This document shows, piece after piece, positions 1 through 13,500 of a DNA stretch of 64,000 nt. The notes below the pieces were generated by a model. It had not been told where the DNA came from. It saw only the letters and a program-made list of their open reading frames with translations, and made no database searches. The first letter of the stretch is position 1. Every line of letters begins with the position of its first letter. The DNA is from Lineolata rhizophorae. Lineage: Eukaryota; Ascomycota; Dothideomycetes; Lineolatales; Lineolataceae. The DNA is taken from assembly GCA_010093515.1 (NCBI GenBank), contig MU001675.1:532908-596907 (forward strand), in the 5' to 3' direction. A program made the position numbers and the translations under genes.

Positions 1-3000
1 ATCCATTGCTATCTACCTTATATGGCGTTCTTCTCGAGAGCAAAAGCTTCCCACACAGCCTGCGGTCAGCCCATCCGGCAACGCCATGCTGAATGCCCAG
101 CCAGGCAACCAAACCTCGTGCGAGCCGAAAATAGACACCAGCAAAGAGCGAAGGAGTCTTAGCTGGCCTCGGAGTTTGAAGATCGCAGCGGGACGGCCTG
201 CTGCCATGCCAATAGTCGTGAGTTAAGAACATGGTGGGAAAGCGGGGCAGGCCGCGATTGGCACTCGGGGGAGGAGTTGGAGCCGTTCTCGGTTGGCGGG
301 CGCTGCTTGGCGATAGGGCTGAGAGGGCACAGGCTCCAGGAATTGTTCGGCCCGAGGCGCAGCGGTCGAATCAGAAATGCTCCGGTCAGAGGTGGAGGCT
401 TGGGAGCCGGCTCGCGAGTGGTCGGAATACGGGCCTAACGGTTGCTGCGGTCCGGGGGGCGGGCAGTCCAACGGAATTTGGCAGCATGCAGCAGCGGCCG
501 CACAGCCGCGTCCTCGAGACTTTGTCAATGACATCGCGTGTTGAGGGGGGAAGGGCCCGGAATAGTCGGTGCTGGGCCAGCCAGCGCAGCAAGGCTGACG
601 GCTTTTCTGAGAGGGGATGAGTGGAGAAGATCCTCGTCTGCCTGGCTGGTGGGGGCCGAGGGTAAGCTGCGGTTGGCTTCCGCCAGCGAGGCGTGACCCG
701 GCTCGAGCGCGCACCGTGATGCTTGTCTCTCTTGGCCGGAGGGACCTGTTGCCCGGAAAGGCATCCTCTGTTCGAGAGAGCGGGGAGCGCAGCCATCGGC
801 CGGAGGAGGTCAGCAGGCTGCCATTCTCAAACAACTTCGCGAATGTCGGCCGTGCTGGCTGTGGCGCGGCGCTGGAGCTGGCGCACCGTGCGCTGGGGGC
901 CCGGGGTCGCTTGAAACTTTCCCGGGGACCAGGCTCCGCCGTTCCGGCCATCGTTGCAACCGTCCCAGCGCCGCCCTTTCGACATGCGAGTTCCATGGTT
1001 GAGCGCAGACGCTCTACCGGGCGCAGCTGCTATCCAAGAACACCAAGCTCGGCGGGATCGCGCGGCACAGATGGAATATGTCACGACTGTTGCTTTTTCT
1101 TTCCTCCCTGCCCGACGGCAGAGTAACGCTGCGGTAGCGGGGGACTGGCCGAAAGTCAACGAGCCCGCTTATTCGGCCGAGCTTCGGGCGGCCATGTCCT
1201 GGCTCCCCGGCCTTAGGGTTTGAAAGGAGGATCTACGTTACGAAGAGAGCGCCAGAAAAGCGGTGCCAGCAGCGTGTGCACATTGCACCGTCCAGCACCC
1301 GCCTAGACCGCTATGGACGGGCGGCCGGCGCAGCCTGATGATGATGCCTCCCTCGTCATTTACTTCGCTGGGCAAGCAGCGCGCAAAGGCGCGCAGCAGG
1401 TCGGGCTTGGCCCCGCAAGATCGGTCATCCCGTCATGGGCTCGGGGGCGGAACGGGAGCCCCGTCGAGCCAGCCAAGCCCGACGCTGCAAGCGGCCAGGC
1501 CACTCGAAAGCGGAGAAGGTGGGCAGACGGTTGCGGCGAAGGGTCTGATTATGTATGTAGGTCGCCTTTTGATTAAGTAGGGACGCGGGCTCCGTTCGCA
1601 GGTACTTGGACGATGTACCGGCCCAGACCACGACGGCGAGAGGGCCGAGAACGGGCGCGGAGCAGCAGATGCCTGGCCACGCTCACAACTCGAATGCAGG
1701 GGGGCAAGGATCCCGGGGGCGTCGGTTTGCGGGTGCGGCGGCGAGGACAAGACGGGGTCCCCGGCGCAACCTTGCTCCGGCGGCAGCTGCCCCCTTGCCC
1801 CGTCCCTTCCTCTCGCGTGGCCCGCCAGGCTCCGTACGTACTGCCGCTTCTCGCCCTGACGCGCTCTTGGGCACGGGAAGAAGGGTTTCACACGCGCCGC
1901 CGGGACACAGAGCGCCGGCAGCCATTATCGTGCCATGCTTCCCGCGTGCCGTCCAGGCCCGCTCCGTGCGCGCAGAGCCGCGGGCAGGGAGCGGGCCTTG
2001 CAATTGGGATCGTCCCCCAGGCGAGACACGGGTGGCTGTTCTGTCGCCGCTCTCCTCAGGGAGGAAGTGGGGAGGAGTGCAAAGAAAGTGCACGAGCAGG
2101 TACGGAGTACATGCTGCGTCCAGCACAGTCACGGCTCAGATGAGGCGCGGTGGGGAGCGTCGCGCGCGGGCGGCGGATGCGGTAAAGCGCTGTTCCAATT
2201 TCGCGACAGGGCGGCGCCCTGCCACCGCCCGCCGCCCTCATCGCGCCCGCCCGCCCAGGGCTAAGCCTTCGCTTCGCGCCCGGCCTTACGGTGGGCGCTG
2301 TCAGCGAGGGGCGGCGGGGGGACCGCCGTCCGCCGCGCTGGTTGGGCGAGAGGCGGTCTCCCGCCTGCTACGGAGCCTCCTGCCCGCCCTGGCCGCACAG
2401 GCACGGCCTCGTCGACCTACTCACACAGCCAAAGCAAAAAAAAGAAGAAAGGAAACGACAGGCCGGCAAAGCTTCTTGGTCCCCCTCCACCGTCAATTCG
2501 TCGTGCTAGTGGACGAGGAAAAGCCCCGTGGTCCCGACAAGCGTCACCGTGGACCCTGCGGACTTTCTTTGCCCCGACGCATGTTCCTGGCCCATTCGCT
2601 CGCTATCCCTGGCCTGGCTGTGCTCTCGGGTGAGTAAGGAACAACACGCGGCAGGGGCGGGCTGCATCTGCTTCTGCGGCAGCTCTGGGGCATCATCATC
2701 CATCTTGCGTCCGCCCGCCCGCCGCTCTTGGAGCTGCGAAGCGAGAAATCCCCGCCGCGCGCCGATGTGTTGCCGGTTCGTGGGTGCAACGGCTGCTCTG
2801 GGAGTGCCGTCCATCCGTACGGATTTCAAATGTAACTCGGCGCCGGTACGAGCTTCGCGGCAACCGCCCAATTTTCCAGATAAGATCCTTCCCGAGAGCT
2901 TGGTCCTGGACATTATCCTGCATTGGGTCCTGTCTTGTCCCATCCGGAATGGACGCGCCGGATGGCTTGCAGTGGGCGACAAGTTGTTCGTGGCCGCCGC

Positions 3001-3890
3001 CAGCCATGCACAGCTAAATCCACGGCTTAGGTGAGGGGACCCGACCCGATCATCGACACAGACCAACGCCCTGACCTCGCGCAGTGGTACCTTGTCTCAT
3101 CTCTCCAGCCTAGCCATCGTTCTAGGCAGGGTGGGTGCTCGTTATCTCAGCGGCTGAAGAGCCAAGCATTGACGCCCGCCTGCTAACAATAGCACCACCT
3201 CGGGGGAGGGGGAAGGGGGCTTACTCGGAGCAACCGCTGCGCCTGCACGCGATTTGGTCTGCGCGCTGCGGACATGCCATCCAGGCCCGCCCTCTCTAAA
3301 CGCCCCCACTGCATATGCCCGCACCGTGAGCTGCTCATCTCGACATGGCTTGTACCGTACGCGCCTTGGCGGTGCTCCGCGCCTTAGTCCAGGGTGTTCC
3401 CTATCACTGCACCTCTGTTTACAGAGCTACCGGAGACTGTGCACCTTCGAGGAGCCTACTCAGCTCATGCTCTCTGATTTCTCATGCACCAGCTAGTAAC
3501 ATCATAATCTGAAGCCTTGGCTACAAATATAGCATCCCGTTCCGTCTCAAAGTTCCTCTTAAGTTCATCAATTCCCGGACCTCGTCCACTCCTCACATTC
3601 AAACGATACCCCAATCGAAACAACCACTCACCTCTCCACTCCTTCCCTTCTTTAAACAAAGACCATCAAAGAACGTTCACGTGCTTCGGAAGCCAACCGA
3701 CCAATCTGAAATCAAAACTCTCGTTCCTCGCCGTGTACCTTCCTCTTCACCGGGGTTCGTCCCTATCAACGATTTCCTACTCCCCGTTGGTAGTTGGATA
3801 GAGCTTCCTTTTCCTATTTCGCCTTAGACATATCTCTGTTACGATCTAATACCCTAATATCGCAACGACCTCGACGACTCCTCGCCCATC
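1..3890. other. Gene-poor GC-rich region upstream of the PKS
   Basis: I see no gene I can support in this 3.9 kb. The open frames on both strands overlap each other, have no recognisable domain and look like products of high GC content. The last 350 bases (about 3540-3890) are rich in C and T, with short runs such as CCTCTCCACTCC. This is typical of promoter and 5' leader DNA in filamentous fungi, so this part probably holds the promoter and leader of the polyketide synthase that starts at 3891. A promoter cannot be delimited further without transcript data. Confidence 0.6.
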
Positions 3891-6800
3891 ATGAATATGC
3901 TCGTTTTTGGCGACCAGACTGCGGATCAGTTTCCGCTTCTGAGGACGCTCTGCACGCGCAAGGACAATGTCGTTACCGCATTTCTCGAGAGGACCAGCCA
4001 GGTCTTGAGGGAGGAGACACAGAAGCTGCCACGGCGGCAACGGGAGACCATTCCGGATTTCCTGAGCGTTGGGTCGCTGGTGGAAGCCTATTATGAGAAG
4101 GGGCTTAAGATTCCGCAGTTTGAGAGCTGCCTGGTGACCATTGCGCAGCTTGGCCACTACATCGGGTATGTTGGTCGTCGTCTCAGTCTCGTGATATCTT
4201 CAGCTAACTGTTTCCAAGTTACTTTTCCGAAAACCCCACCGAACTCCCAGTGTCGGCCAACACGAGGGCGGTTGGTTTGTGCACTGGTCTTTTGGCCGCT
4301 TCCGTCATTGCCTCGAGCAAGTCGCTCGCGGACATGCTTCCGCTTGGTGTTGAGGCTGTTCGCGTTGCCTTCCGTACGGGTACTTGCGTCGGTCTGAAGA
4401 AGGATGCCTTGGAGCAGTCGGCGGATTCTCGCGAGGCTTGGTCGACGATTGTCACTGGCACGTCCGAGCAGGCTGCGAAGACTGCTCTGGCCGAGTTCCA
4501 CCAGGAACATGCCATTCCTCCTACCAGCGAGGCCTATGTCTCTGCTGTCAGCACGATGGCTCTCACAATCAGTGGTCCTCCCTCCACGACCCGCCGCCTC
4601 TTCTCCAACTCCGAGACGTTCAGCAAGAATCACTACTTCCCTATCTCCGTCTACGCGCCATACCACGCCTCCCACCTGTACAGCGATGCCGATATCGACC
4701 GCATTCTGGAGGGCTCCCCCCGCAAGGTCTTCGCCTCTTACCGCCCTCAGTCGTTGATCCACTCCTCTTCGACTGGCAAGTGCCACACCGCGACGAACTC
4801 GCTCGAGCTTATCGAGCTCATGCTGAGCGAGATCATTCGCGAGCCGGTTCGGTGGGACCGTCTCTTGGAGGAATGCGTTTCTCAGGTCACTGCCCACAGC
4901 GGTGCTGAGTGCTCTGTTACCGCGATCGGCGTTACCAACATCGCGAACAGCCTGGTTTCTGCCCTGAAGCAGGGCGGCCAGTCTAACGTCTCCTTCAAGG
5001 ACTACACCTCGTGGAACGCTGCTCAGGATGCGAGCCTTGGCCGGACTCAGAACGACAAGATCGCGATTGTCGGTATGTCGGGCCGCTTCCCGAACGCTGC
5101 GAACCACGAGGCTCTCTGGGACCTTCTGATGAAGGGCCTGGACGTGCACCGTGAGATCCCGGCGGATCGTTTCGACGCTCAGGCGCACTGCGACCCGTCT
5201 GGCAAGGGCAAGAACAAGAGTCACACGCCTTATGGCTGCTTCATTGACGAGCCGGGTTTGTTTGACCCGAGGTTCTTTAACATGTCGCCACGTGAGGCGG
5301 CCCAGACCGACCCGATGGGTCGCTTGGCGCTCGTTACCGCCTACGAGGCGCTCGAGATGAGTGGCTACGTGCCGAACCGCACCCCCTCCTCCAAGCTACA
5401 CAGGATCGGCACTTTCTACGGTCAGACCTCCGACGACTGGCGTGAGATTAACGCCGCCGAGAATGTCGACACATACTTCATCACGGGTGGTGTCCGCGCT
5501 TTCGCGCCCGGTCGCATCAACTACTACTTCAAGTTCTCCGGTCCTTCGTACTCGATCGACACTGCCTGCTCTTCTTCTTTGGCTGCGATCCAGTTGGCGT
5601 GCACTTCACTGTGGGCCGGTGACTGCGACACGGCTTGCGCCGGCGGTCTCAACGTCCTGACTAACCCGGACATTTTCGCCGGTCTCTCCAAGGGTCAGTT
5701 CCTGTCCAAGACTGGCTCTTGCAAGACCTACGACAATAATGCCGATGGTTACTGCCGTGGTGATGCTTGTGGCACGGTTATCCTCAAGCGTTACGAGGAT
5801 GCCGTTGCCGACAAGGACAATATCCTTGGCTGCATTCTCGGTGCTGCGACCAACCACTCTGCTGAGGCTGTCTCGATCACTCACCCGCACGCTGGTGCCC
5901 AGGAATTCCTCTACAAGAGGGTCCTCGCCAATGCTGGTGTTGATGCGCACGAGATCAGCTACGTGGAGATGCACGGAACGGGTACTCAGGCCGGTGATGG
6001 CATTGAGATGACTTCGGTCACCAATGTTTTCGCTCCCCGCCACCGCCAGCGCAAGCCGCACGAGACTCTTCACCTTGGTGCCATCAAGGCCAACATTGGC
6101 CACGCTGAGGCTGCTTCGGGTATCAATTCGCTCATCAAGTGCATGTTGATGATGCAGAAGAACGCGATCCCGCCCAACGTTGGTATCAAGGGCGTCATCA
6201 ACCAGACCTTCCCCAAGGATCTGGCTCAGCGCAATGTGCACATCCCGACCTCTCAGGTTTCGTTCCCTCGTAACGGTGCTGAGAAGCGCAAGATCTTCTT
6301 GAACAACTTCTCCGCCGCTGGTGGCAACACTGCGATCCTGATGGAGGATGCTCCTCTTGACGAGGGCCCGATCGGCACCGACCCGAGGACTTCTCACCTC
6401 GTCACTGTGACCGCCAGGTCGATTTCTTCTCTCAAGAAGAACATCAATAACTTGATGAAGTACCTCGAGGAGAACCCAGGCACCACTCTTCCCAGCCTGA
6501 GCTACACCACCACCGCTCGCCGCATTCAGCACAACTACCGTGTCGCTTTCCCCGTGGCTGAGATCTCTAAGGTCCGCGATGCTCTCCAGGCTCAGCTCAA
6601 GGACACCTACAGCCCCATCGCCATGGTTCCGACCAAGGTTGCATTCGCCTTCACTGGCCAGGGCTCTCAATACACCGCCCTGGGCAAGAAGTTGTTTGAG
6701 GAGCTGCCTTCGTTCCGCGCTGACATCGAGGAGCTGGACAGCCTTGCTCGCATGCAGAATCTTCCGTCTTTCATCCCGCTCTTGGACGGAACCGACGTGC

Positions 6801-9800
6801 AGTCGCTCTCTCCGGTGGTTGTACAGCTCGGGATGGCCTGCATCCAGGTTGCACTAGCACGCATGTGGGCTTGCTGGGGTATTAAGCCCACTGCTGTGAT
6901 TGGTCACAGCCTTGGCGAGTACGCGGCTCTCCACGTTGCCGGCGTTCTCTCTGCCAGCGACATGGTCCTGCTTGTTGGCCGCCGTGCTCAGCTCCTTGAA
7001 GCTGACTGCACTGCTTACACCCACGGCATGCTGGCGGTGAAGGGCTCGGCTGAGTCGGTCGAGGAGGTCCTTGGCGAGAAGATGACCGAGATTGCCTGCA
7101 TCAACGGACCCGAGGAGACCGTGCTTTGCGGCACTGTCGAAGTGGTCTCTGAGGCCAATGATCTCTTGGCTGCCCAGGGTTTCAAGGCTACCAAGCTCAA
7201 CGTTCCGTTCGCCTTCCATTCGGCGCAGGTCGACCCGATCCTCGACTCCTTCCGCAACGTTGCGTCTGGTGTTGTTTTCAACAAGCCTAGCGTTCCGGTC
7301 CTCTCCCCCCTCTCTGGTGAGGTCATCCGCGATGCTGGCATCATCGGTGCCGACTACCTTGCCCGCCACGCCCGCGAGACCGTCAACTTTTGGAGCGCCC
7401 TTGCTACTGGCCAGGACGAGAAGGTCTTCGACGAGAAGACTGCCTGGCTCGAGATTGGTGCTCACCCGGTCTGCTCCGGCATGGTCAAGTCTTCCATTGG
7501 TGGCACCCCGACCACCGCCCCGTCGCTCCGCCGCAATGAGGACCCGTGGAAGACACTCACCACCTCGCTATGCACTCTCTTCCTCGCTGGCGTTCAGATC
7601 GACTTCAACGAGTACCACCGCGAGTTTAACGATGCCCACCGTCTGTTGACTCTCCCGACCTACTCCTTCGACGATAAGAAGTACTGGCTTGACTACCACA
7701 ACAACTGGACCCTCACCAAGGGTGAGGCGCCTGTTGCCCCGGCTAAGGCCCCCGAGCCGGTTGTCGAGCAGCCGTCCAAGCTTTCCACCACTTCTTGCCA
7801 GCGCATTGTTCGCGAGGAGCTCCACGCCAACTCGGGTACCGTTGTCATCCGCTCTAACATCTCTGAGCCGACTCTGTACAAGGCAGTCAGCGGCCACCTG
7901 GTCAACGGCACTGCCCTCTGCCCGTCATCTCTATACGCGGATATGGCCATGACCGTTTCTGACTACATCTACAAGGAGCTTCGCCCTGGTGCAGCTGAGG
8001 TTGGGTACAACATCGCCAAGATGGAGGTTACCAAGACACTCGTTGGTCTCACACCGCCTCCGCCGGAGGGTCAGTGGCTCGAGATGGAAGCCTCTGCCGA
8101 TATGGAGCAGAAGACTGTTGACCTCGAGTTCTACTCTGTGACCCCCGCCGGCAAGCGCACCGAGAAGCACGCCTACGCCACCGTCCGCTATGAGGATACC
8201 GCCGACTGGCTTGAGGAGTGGGCCCGCACTCAGTTCATGGTCCAGACCCAGGTCGACATTCTCGAGCAGAAGCTCCAGACTGGTGCCGCCCACAAGTTCC
8301 TCCGCGGAATGGCATACAAGCTCTTCAAGGCGCTTGTCGACTATGCTCCCTCGTACCGCAGCATGGAGGAAGTCATCCTTGATGGCAAGAACACCGAGGC
8401 TACGGCCACGGTTAAGTTCCAGACCACCAAGGAGGACGGTGACTACTACATGGCGCCGTTCTGGATCGACAGCTTGTGCCATCTCTCGGGCTTCATCGTC
8501 AACGCCTCGGATGTCATTGACTCCTCCGCCAGCGTCTACATCTCGCACGGCTGGGGCTCTGTTCGCTTTGCCCGCCGCCTGTCGCCGGAGAAGACCTATC
8601 GCTCTTATGTGAGGATGCAGCCTGCTCCGGGCAACATCTCCTGCGGTGACGTCTACATCTTCGACGGCGAGGAGATCGTCGGCCTGGTCACGCGCCTCAA
8701 GTTCCAGAACATCCCGCGCCGTGCTTTCAACGTCATGCTTCCACCGAAGGGTTCCGTCGCCGCCACCAAGGCCGCCCCGGCCCAGGCCGCTCCTGCCAAG
8801 GCCGCCCCTGCCCCGGCTGCCTCCAAGACTAAGACCCTCGCCCCGCCTCCGAAGAAGAGTGCCGGTAAGAAGCCTGCCAAGGCCGCCGCTCCCAAGCCGA
8901 CCAACACGATCACTTCCCGCGTGATGAAGATCATTGCGGAGGAGACCGATGTGTCTGAGTCTGAGCTTGTGGACGGCGAGGCGTTCGAGAACCTCGGTGT
9001 CGACTCGCTCATGTCCCTTACCATCTCTGCCAAGTTCCGTGAGGAGCTCGACCTCGACATCCCGTCCTCGCTCTTCACCGACTACCCCACTGTCGGTGAC
9101 ATGAAGAAGTACTTCGGCCAGTACGATGGCGGTGCTCCTCTTCATGATACCGAGGACTCGGATCTGTCTGATGCTCACTCGGATGTCCAGACCCCTTATG
9201 AGGATGACAATAGCACCCCTCCCAGCTCTGCTCCTAGCTCTGCTGCCTCGGTCTCTGGCAAGGACGAAATCGAGGTCGAGATCGAGGAGACCACCGAGGT
9301 GACTGGCACTGGTCCCAGCTTGGCCCGCCAGATCATTGCTGAGGAGATGGGTGTCTCCACCGCCGAGATCGTCGACGGTGCTGACCTCGCCGAGATGGGC
9401 ATGGACTCTCTTATGAGCCTCACCATCCTCAGCGCCCTTCGCGAGAGGACTGGTATTGACCTTCCGTCTACCTTCCTGACCACGAACGCTACTATCGAGG
9501 ACATCGAGAATGCCCTTGGTATGCGCCAGAAGCCCCAGGAGAAGGTCAAGGTCGAGGCCAAGGTAACCGCTAAGCCTCCGCGCCCTTCTAAGCCTTCCAA
9601 GGCCTCCAAGGGTCCGGAGCTGAGCGAGGTCAACAAGAAGCTCGAGGTTGTCCGGGACTTGTCCAAGTTTCCCCCAGCCACCTCGGTCCTCCTCCAGGGC
9701 AATGCGAAGATCGCTACCAAGAAGCTCTTCCTGTTCCCTGATGGCTCTGGCAGCGCTACCTCGTACATCTCGATCCCCAACATCTCCCCGGACATGGCTG

Positions 9801-10518
9801 TCTACGGTCTCAACTGCCCGTTCATGAAGAAGCCGACCGACTTCCTCTGCGGCATTGACGGCGTTTCGGCTCTCTATCTCGCTGAGATGCGTCGCCGCCA
9901 GCCCCAGGGCCCGTACATCATTGGCGGTTGGTCCGCCGGTGGTGTCGTCGCCTATGAGGTGGCCTGCCAGCTTCTGGCCATGGGCGAGAAGGTCGAGAAG
10001 CTCGTCCTCATCGACTCTCCTTGCCCCGTCAAGCTCGAGCCCCTGCCCGCTCGTCTCCATCACTTCTTCGACCAGATTGGCCTCCTCGGCACCGGCAAGG
10101 CCGGTGGTACTCCCAGCTGGCTCCTGCCCCACTTCGAGTACTCCATCAAGGCCCTGTCTGCCTACGAACCCCAGCCAATGGCTGCCGGCAATGCTCCCAG
10201 CACATTCGCCATCTGGGCGCGTGATGGCGTCTGCGGCAAGCCCGGCGACCCCCGCCCGCCTCCCGCCGAGGGTGAGGACCCGAAGCCCATGAAGTGGCTG
10301 CTCGACAATCGCACCGACTTCGGTGACAACGGTTGGGGCCAGCTGCTGGGCAAGGACGCGATGCAGTTCGCTGTTATGGATGGCAACCACTTCACGATGA
10401 TGCGCGACGAATATGTAAGTTGATCTTGACTTCCACTTCACGTCTTTGACACATGCTAACGTATCTTCAATAGGGTGAGACTCTTGGTCAGCTCATCAGG
10501 CAAGGCCTTGGCCTCTAA
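3891..10518 (+). CDS. pks1: Non-reducing polyketide synthase, DHN-melanin type (SAT-KS-AT-PT-ACP-ACP-TE)
   Basis: Three exons, 3891-4165, 4219-10414 and 10474-10518, join in frame to 2171 aa. The second intron has GTAAGT, GCTAAC and TAG. Order of domains: SAT (about 1-365); ketosynthase from about 370, with active-site Cys542 in DTACSSS; acyltransferase with Ser989 in GHSLGEY; product-template domain with His1318 (SGHLVNG) and Asp1509 (FWIDS); two acyl carrier domains with phosphopantetheine Ser1688 and Ser1822 (both DSLMSLT); thioesterase/Claisen cyclase with Ser1997 (GWSAGG) and His2149 (DGNHF). This order and length are those of ascomycete enzymes making the naphthalene precursor of DHN melanin (tetrahydroxynaphthalene synthase, such as Colletotrichum PKS1). 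The family is clear. The exact product is inferred from resemblance of the PT region. All catalytic residues I looked for are present. No melanin reductase, dehydratase or regulator gene lies nearby. Confidence 0.95.
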
Positions 10519-13500
10519 GTTACCATACATATTGTCTGTTAATGTCCTTTTCTTTTGCTTTGTTCTATTGTTGCTCTGAGACCATCATTGAGCATCTCCT
10601 TTGTTTTCCGCTTCTTCTGGCATAGGGAGTTTTAAAGAGGTTTCGATTGGGATATCTTGTTTTGTTTCCAGTTTCCGAAATGATCCGCTTTGCCACTGCC
10701 GACTGTTTTGCTTTCCATTACATATTGTTTCTGTTTTGGTACTCTTGGGTAGAGGCGTTGGTGGAATTATTTTCTGGGATCTCGGCTGCAAGCGTTCATT
10801 GGATTTGGAACTTCTCTTTTCTCTATCATGTGAAGATTGTATTTAATCTCTCTCAATTCATAAAAATTATTCAATAAATACCAGGTGCAATTGCTCCGGT
10901 GACTCGCGCAGGAGTTGATTTCTTGGATCGCTGCACGCTCGTCGCAACAGCGATGTTCACGCAGGTTAGCGCCGTGGCCTCCATGCTTAACTTTGGGGGA
11001 TCTTGGTGGGGTTGTGTTCCATGCCACAGCCCCGTGACGCAGGCCAGTGACTCAACGCAGTGAGGGCTTTGGATTATGGGTCTTGGAACTCAAAAAATCT
11101 TACTGGGTCGGCGGCTTTTGCTTGACGTGATGACTGACCAAGGTCTCCACCTCTCTTAAGAGGGTGAGGGTTTGGTACTTCGGCACGTTTGCGGCATACG
11201 GAGGTAAGGAGTTCCTTGGTGCTGGCATCGCGATTAACCTAGTCCGGCAATTTTTGTTGGGTCAGGGACCGCTCTAAGCGAAGGATTGACCAATGATTCT
11301 GGCCCCGCCCCACCCTTGCACCTGGTGATTGGATCTTAGTAAACCATGGGACTTGAAACGCTCCGACCACTACGTATGACGGCCGGAGTGATCGCGTCAT
11401 GAATTGTGGATAGCGACGACGCACTGCGGGTCTCGAGGTGTTTTCATTGGGGACCCGTCAGGAGCACCATGCAAGGAGCTGCCTTGGGAGGATCGGCTTA
11501 CGTTTGCGAACGTTTGCAGTCCGGACGCGGTCTCTATGCGCGACAAATGCTTCGCTGCTTCGACGCAAGCTCAGTGTGAGGACCCCCGGTAATGCACTTG
11601 GAAATGTTTCCGATGCAGATTTGATTTGCTTGATTGCTGTGCTATTATTCAATAACTGCATATCTTTCATTCCAGGTTTTGGAGAGCAAGTTAGAATTTC
11701 TGATTGGAAGCCAAAACCACTCGTTTTACTTCGTACACCGTACTGAATGGGTACTTCGTGCATTCGCGAAAGGTGTGGGAAAGGCATGAGAATAATAAGC
11801 GCAAACTAGAAACACTTTGCCAGACGAAGCATGTAGACGAAACCAGCACTCCCCCCATCACCAGACATGACTTTCATAGTTAGAACTCCTATTGTCGCAA
11901 ACTACAGTGGAGTTCACTATTCTGTTTCAGCGATGTTTTGTTTGTGGAATATGCACCAAATATTGCGCATTTTCACTGCGTCAGCCGTTAAGTGATTAAT
12001 ATTCAGAGACGCATCTATAACAGCAGACAGCGGAGCGTGCGGAAGGGTTCATAAGCACAAGCAGCAGTGCGAAATATGTTACGGAAGCACTGGCTCAGGT
12101 AGCTACAGGAGTACCTAGGACAACACACACATATGCGTTGCGGAAGGCTAGGAGGGTCGTACATACGGACACAGGGCACTTGAATGAATGAGGAATGATG
12201 CCATGTAGAGTGCTCTTGAATGATTCATGAGAAACCAAAGCCGACTCAGTAAATGCTCACCGCCTTCCGCCTTCCCATAAGGCTGCAAGGAAACAACTTC
12301 CCGAGATCAACAACAGCATGGATGGTTGTTTGCGTTGTTGATCAGAGCAACATTGACTTGTAAGTGCAGCGGCTAGAAAACACGTGGTCTGTGGAGTGCC
12401 GGATTGTCAAAACTAATCGGATGGAGTACTTTGAAGGGCTGAAAACGGTGCTTTTCCACTTTGTATCTCGTCATCGACGGTTTCCGTTCGACGGAGACAG
12501 CCCGGGAGTTGGTCGGGTCTCACTGGTGTCTCATAACTTTCTTATCGCGTCGTCCTGAACTCTGGAGTGGGCCTGTCGGCCGGCAGAGTGCAATTATCTT
12601 CTTGGCGAGACGTTCAGGAAAGGAGCCCATATCGTACGGAGGGCCTGGTCAAAAACGCTCTAACGGTGGAGGGACGTTGCTCCATATCGCGTCCGGAGAT
12701 CGTACCGAGCACCGGCACGAAAAGCTGCAACTGCACACAGCGTGTCAGGCAGCTGCATGCTTCCAAAAGCGGCAGACGAGAGGGCCAAACGCGAGCGCGC
12801 CGTAGATCATTCAATAGATCGATGCTGCAGATTGCCTAGCGGCGTGTCGGCACCTCGTAGGTACATGGGGTCCGGCTCGCGCGCACTGTATGTACGAAGG
12901 GTCGACCAGGTCCGCTCGGCCCTCCGCTCGGACTCCGAAACGTCATGGCTTGGCGCTAACGGCGCCGAGGCCACCCTCGTTATTTCGCTTCCGTCCAGAG
13001 GTAACGGGAACAGGAAGCTTACCAGCCGCTTAAGAATCAAAAAAAATCACGAGAGGGAAACGGGGACCTGCTGGGTGTTCTACGCGTCGTGGGGTCACGT
13101 TGCGTGCTCCCCTACTCCGCCGATCGAGCATGTACTCCACGCACAACTTCTCCCGTCACGGCGCGTATGCAGCCCGCGGCGCGCGACTCCAAATTGTTCA
13201 TTTTCTCGGTGCCGCCCGTATCTGCACCGCTGCAGTTCAGTTCCCCACTCGATCCGGCATCAAGGCGTGTCGCGGGTGTCTTGCGACGTGTTCAAGACCG
13301 TTTCAATAATCCGTGCGCGAGGATCTGCCGCTCATCCCTCTAGGCAGGGACGATCGTTGGACGCGGGTGGGGAATGTATCGTCCGCCGATCGTTACTTGA
13401 ACTTGGATGGTTTCCGTACGCCTGAAATTGTGTAGATCGCCCTGGCCGAGACTACATATACTCTGGAGGGTACTTTCCTCGCTCGCAAATTGTAACTGCA

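Noticed and set aside
985-1037. tRNA-like piece on the minus strand (GGTAGAGCGTCTG next to an AGCTGC arm)
   Set aside because: It resembles a D-arm and the start of an anticodon stem, but the anticodon stem does not pair, no TTCGA-type T-arm follows at the right spacing, and no acceptor stem forms.
12742-13425. 227-codon open frame on the plus strand in the region after the PKS
   Set aside because: It has no recognisable motif, its composition looks random and Arg/Ser-rich, and it overlaps other frames; not enough to call a gene.
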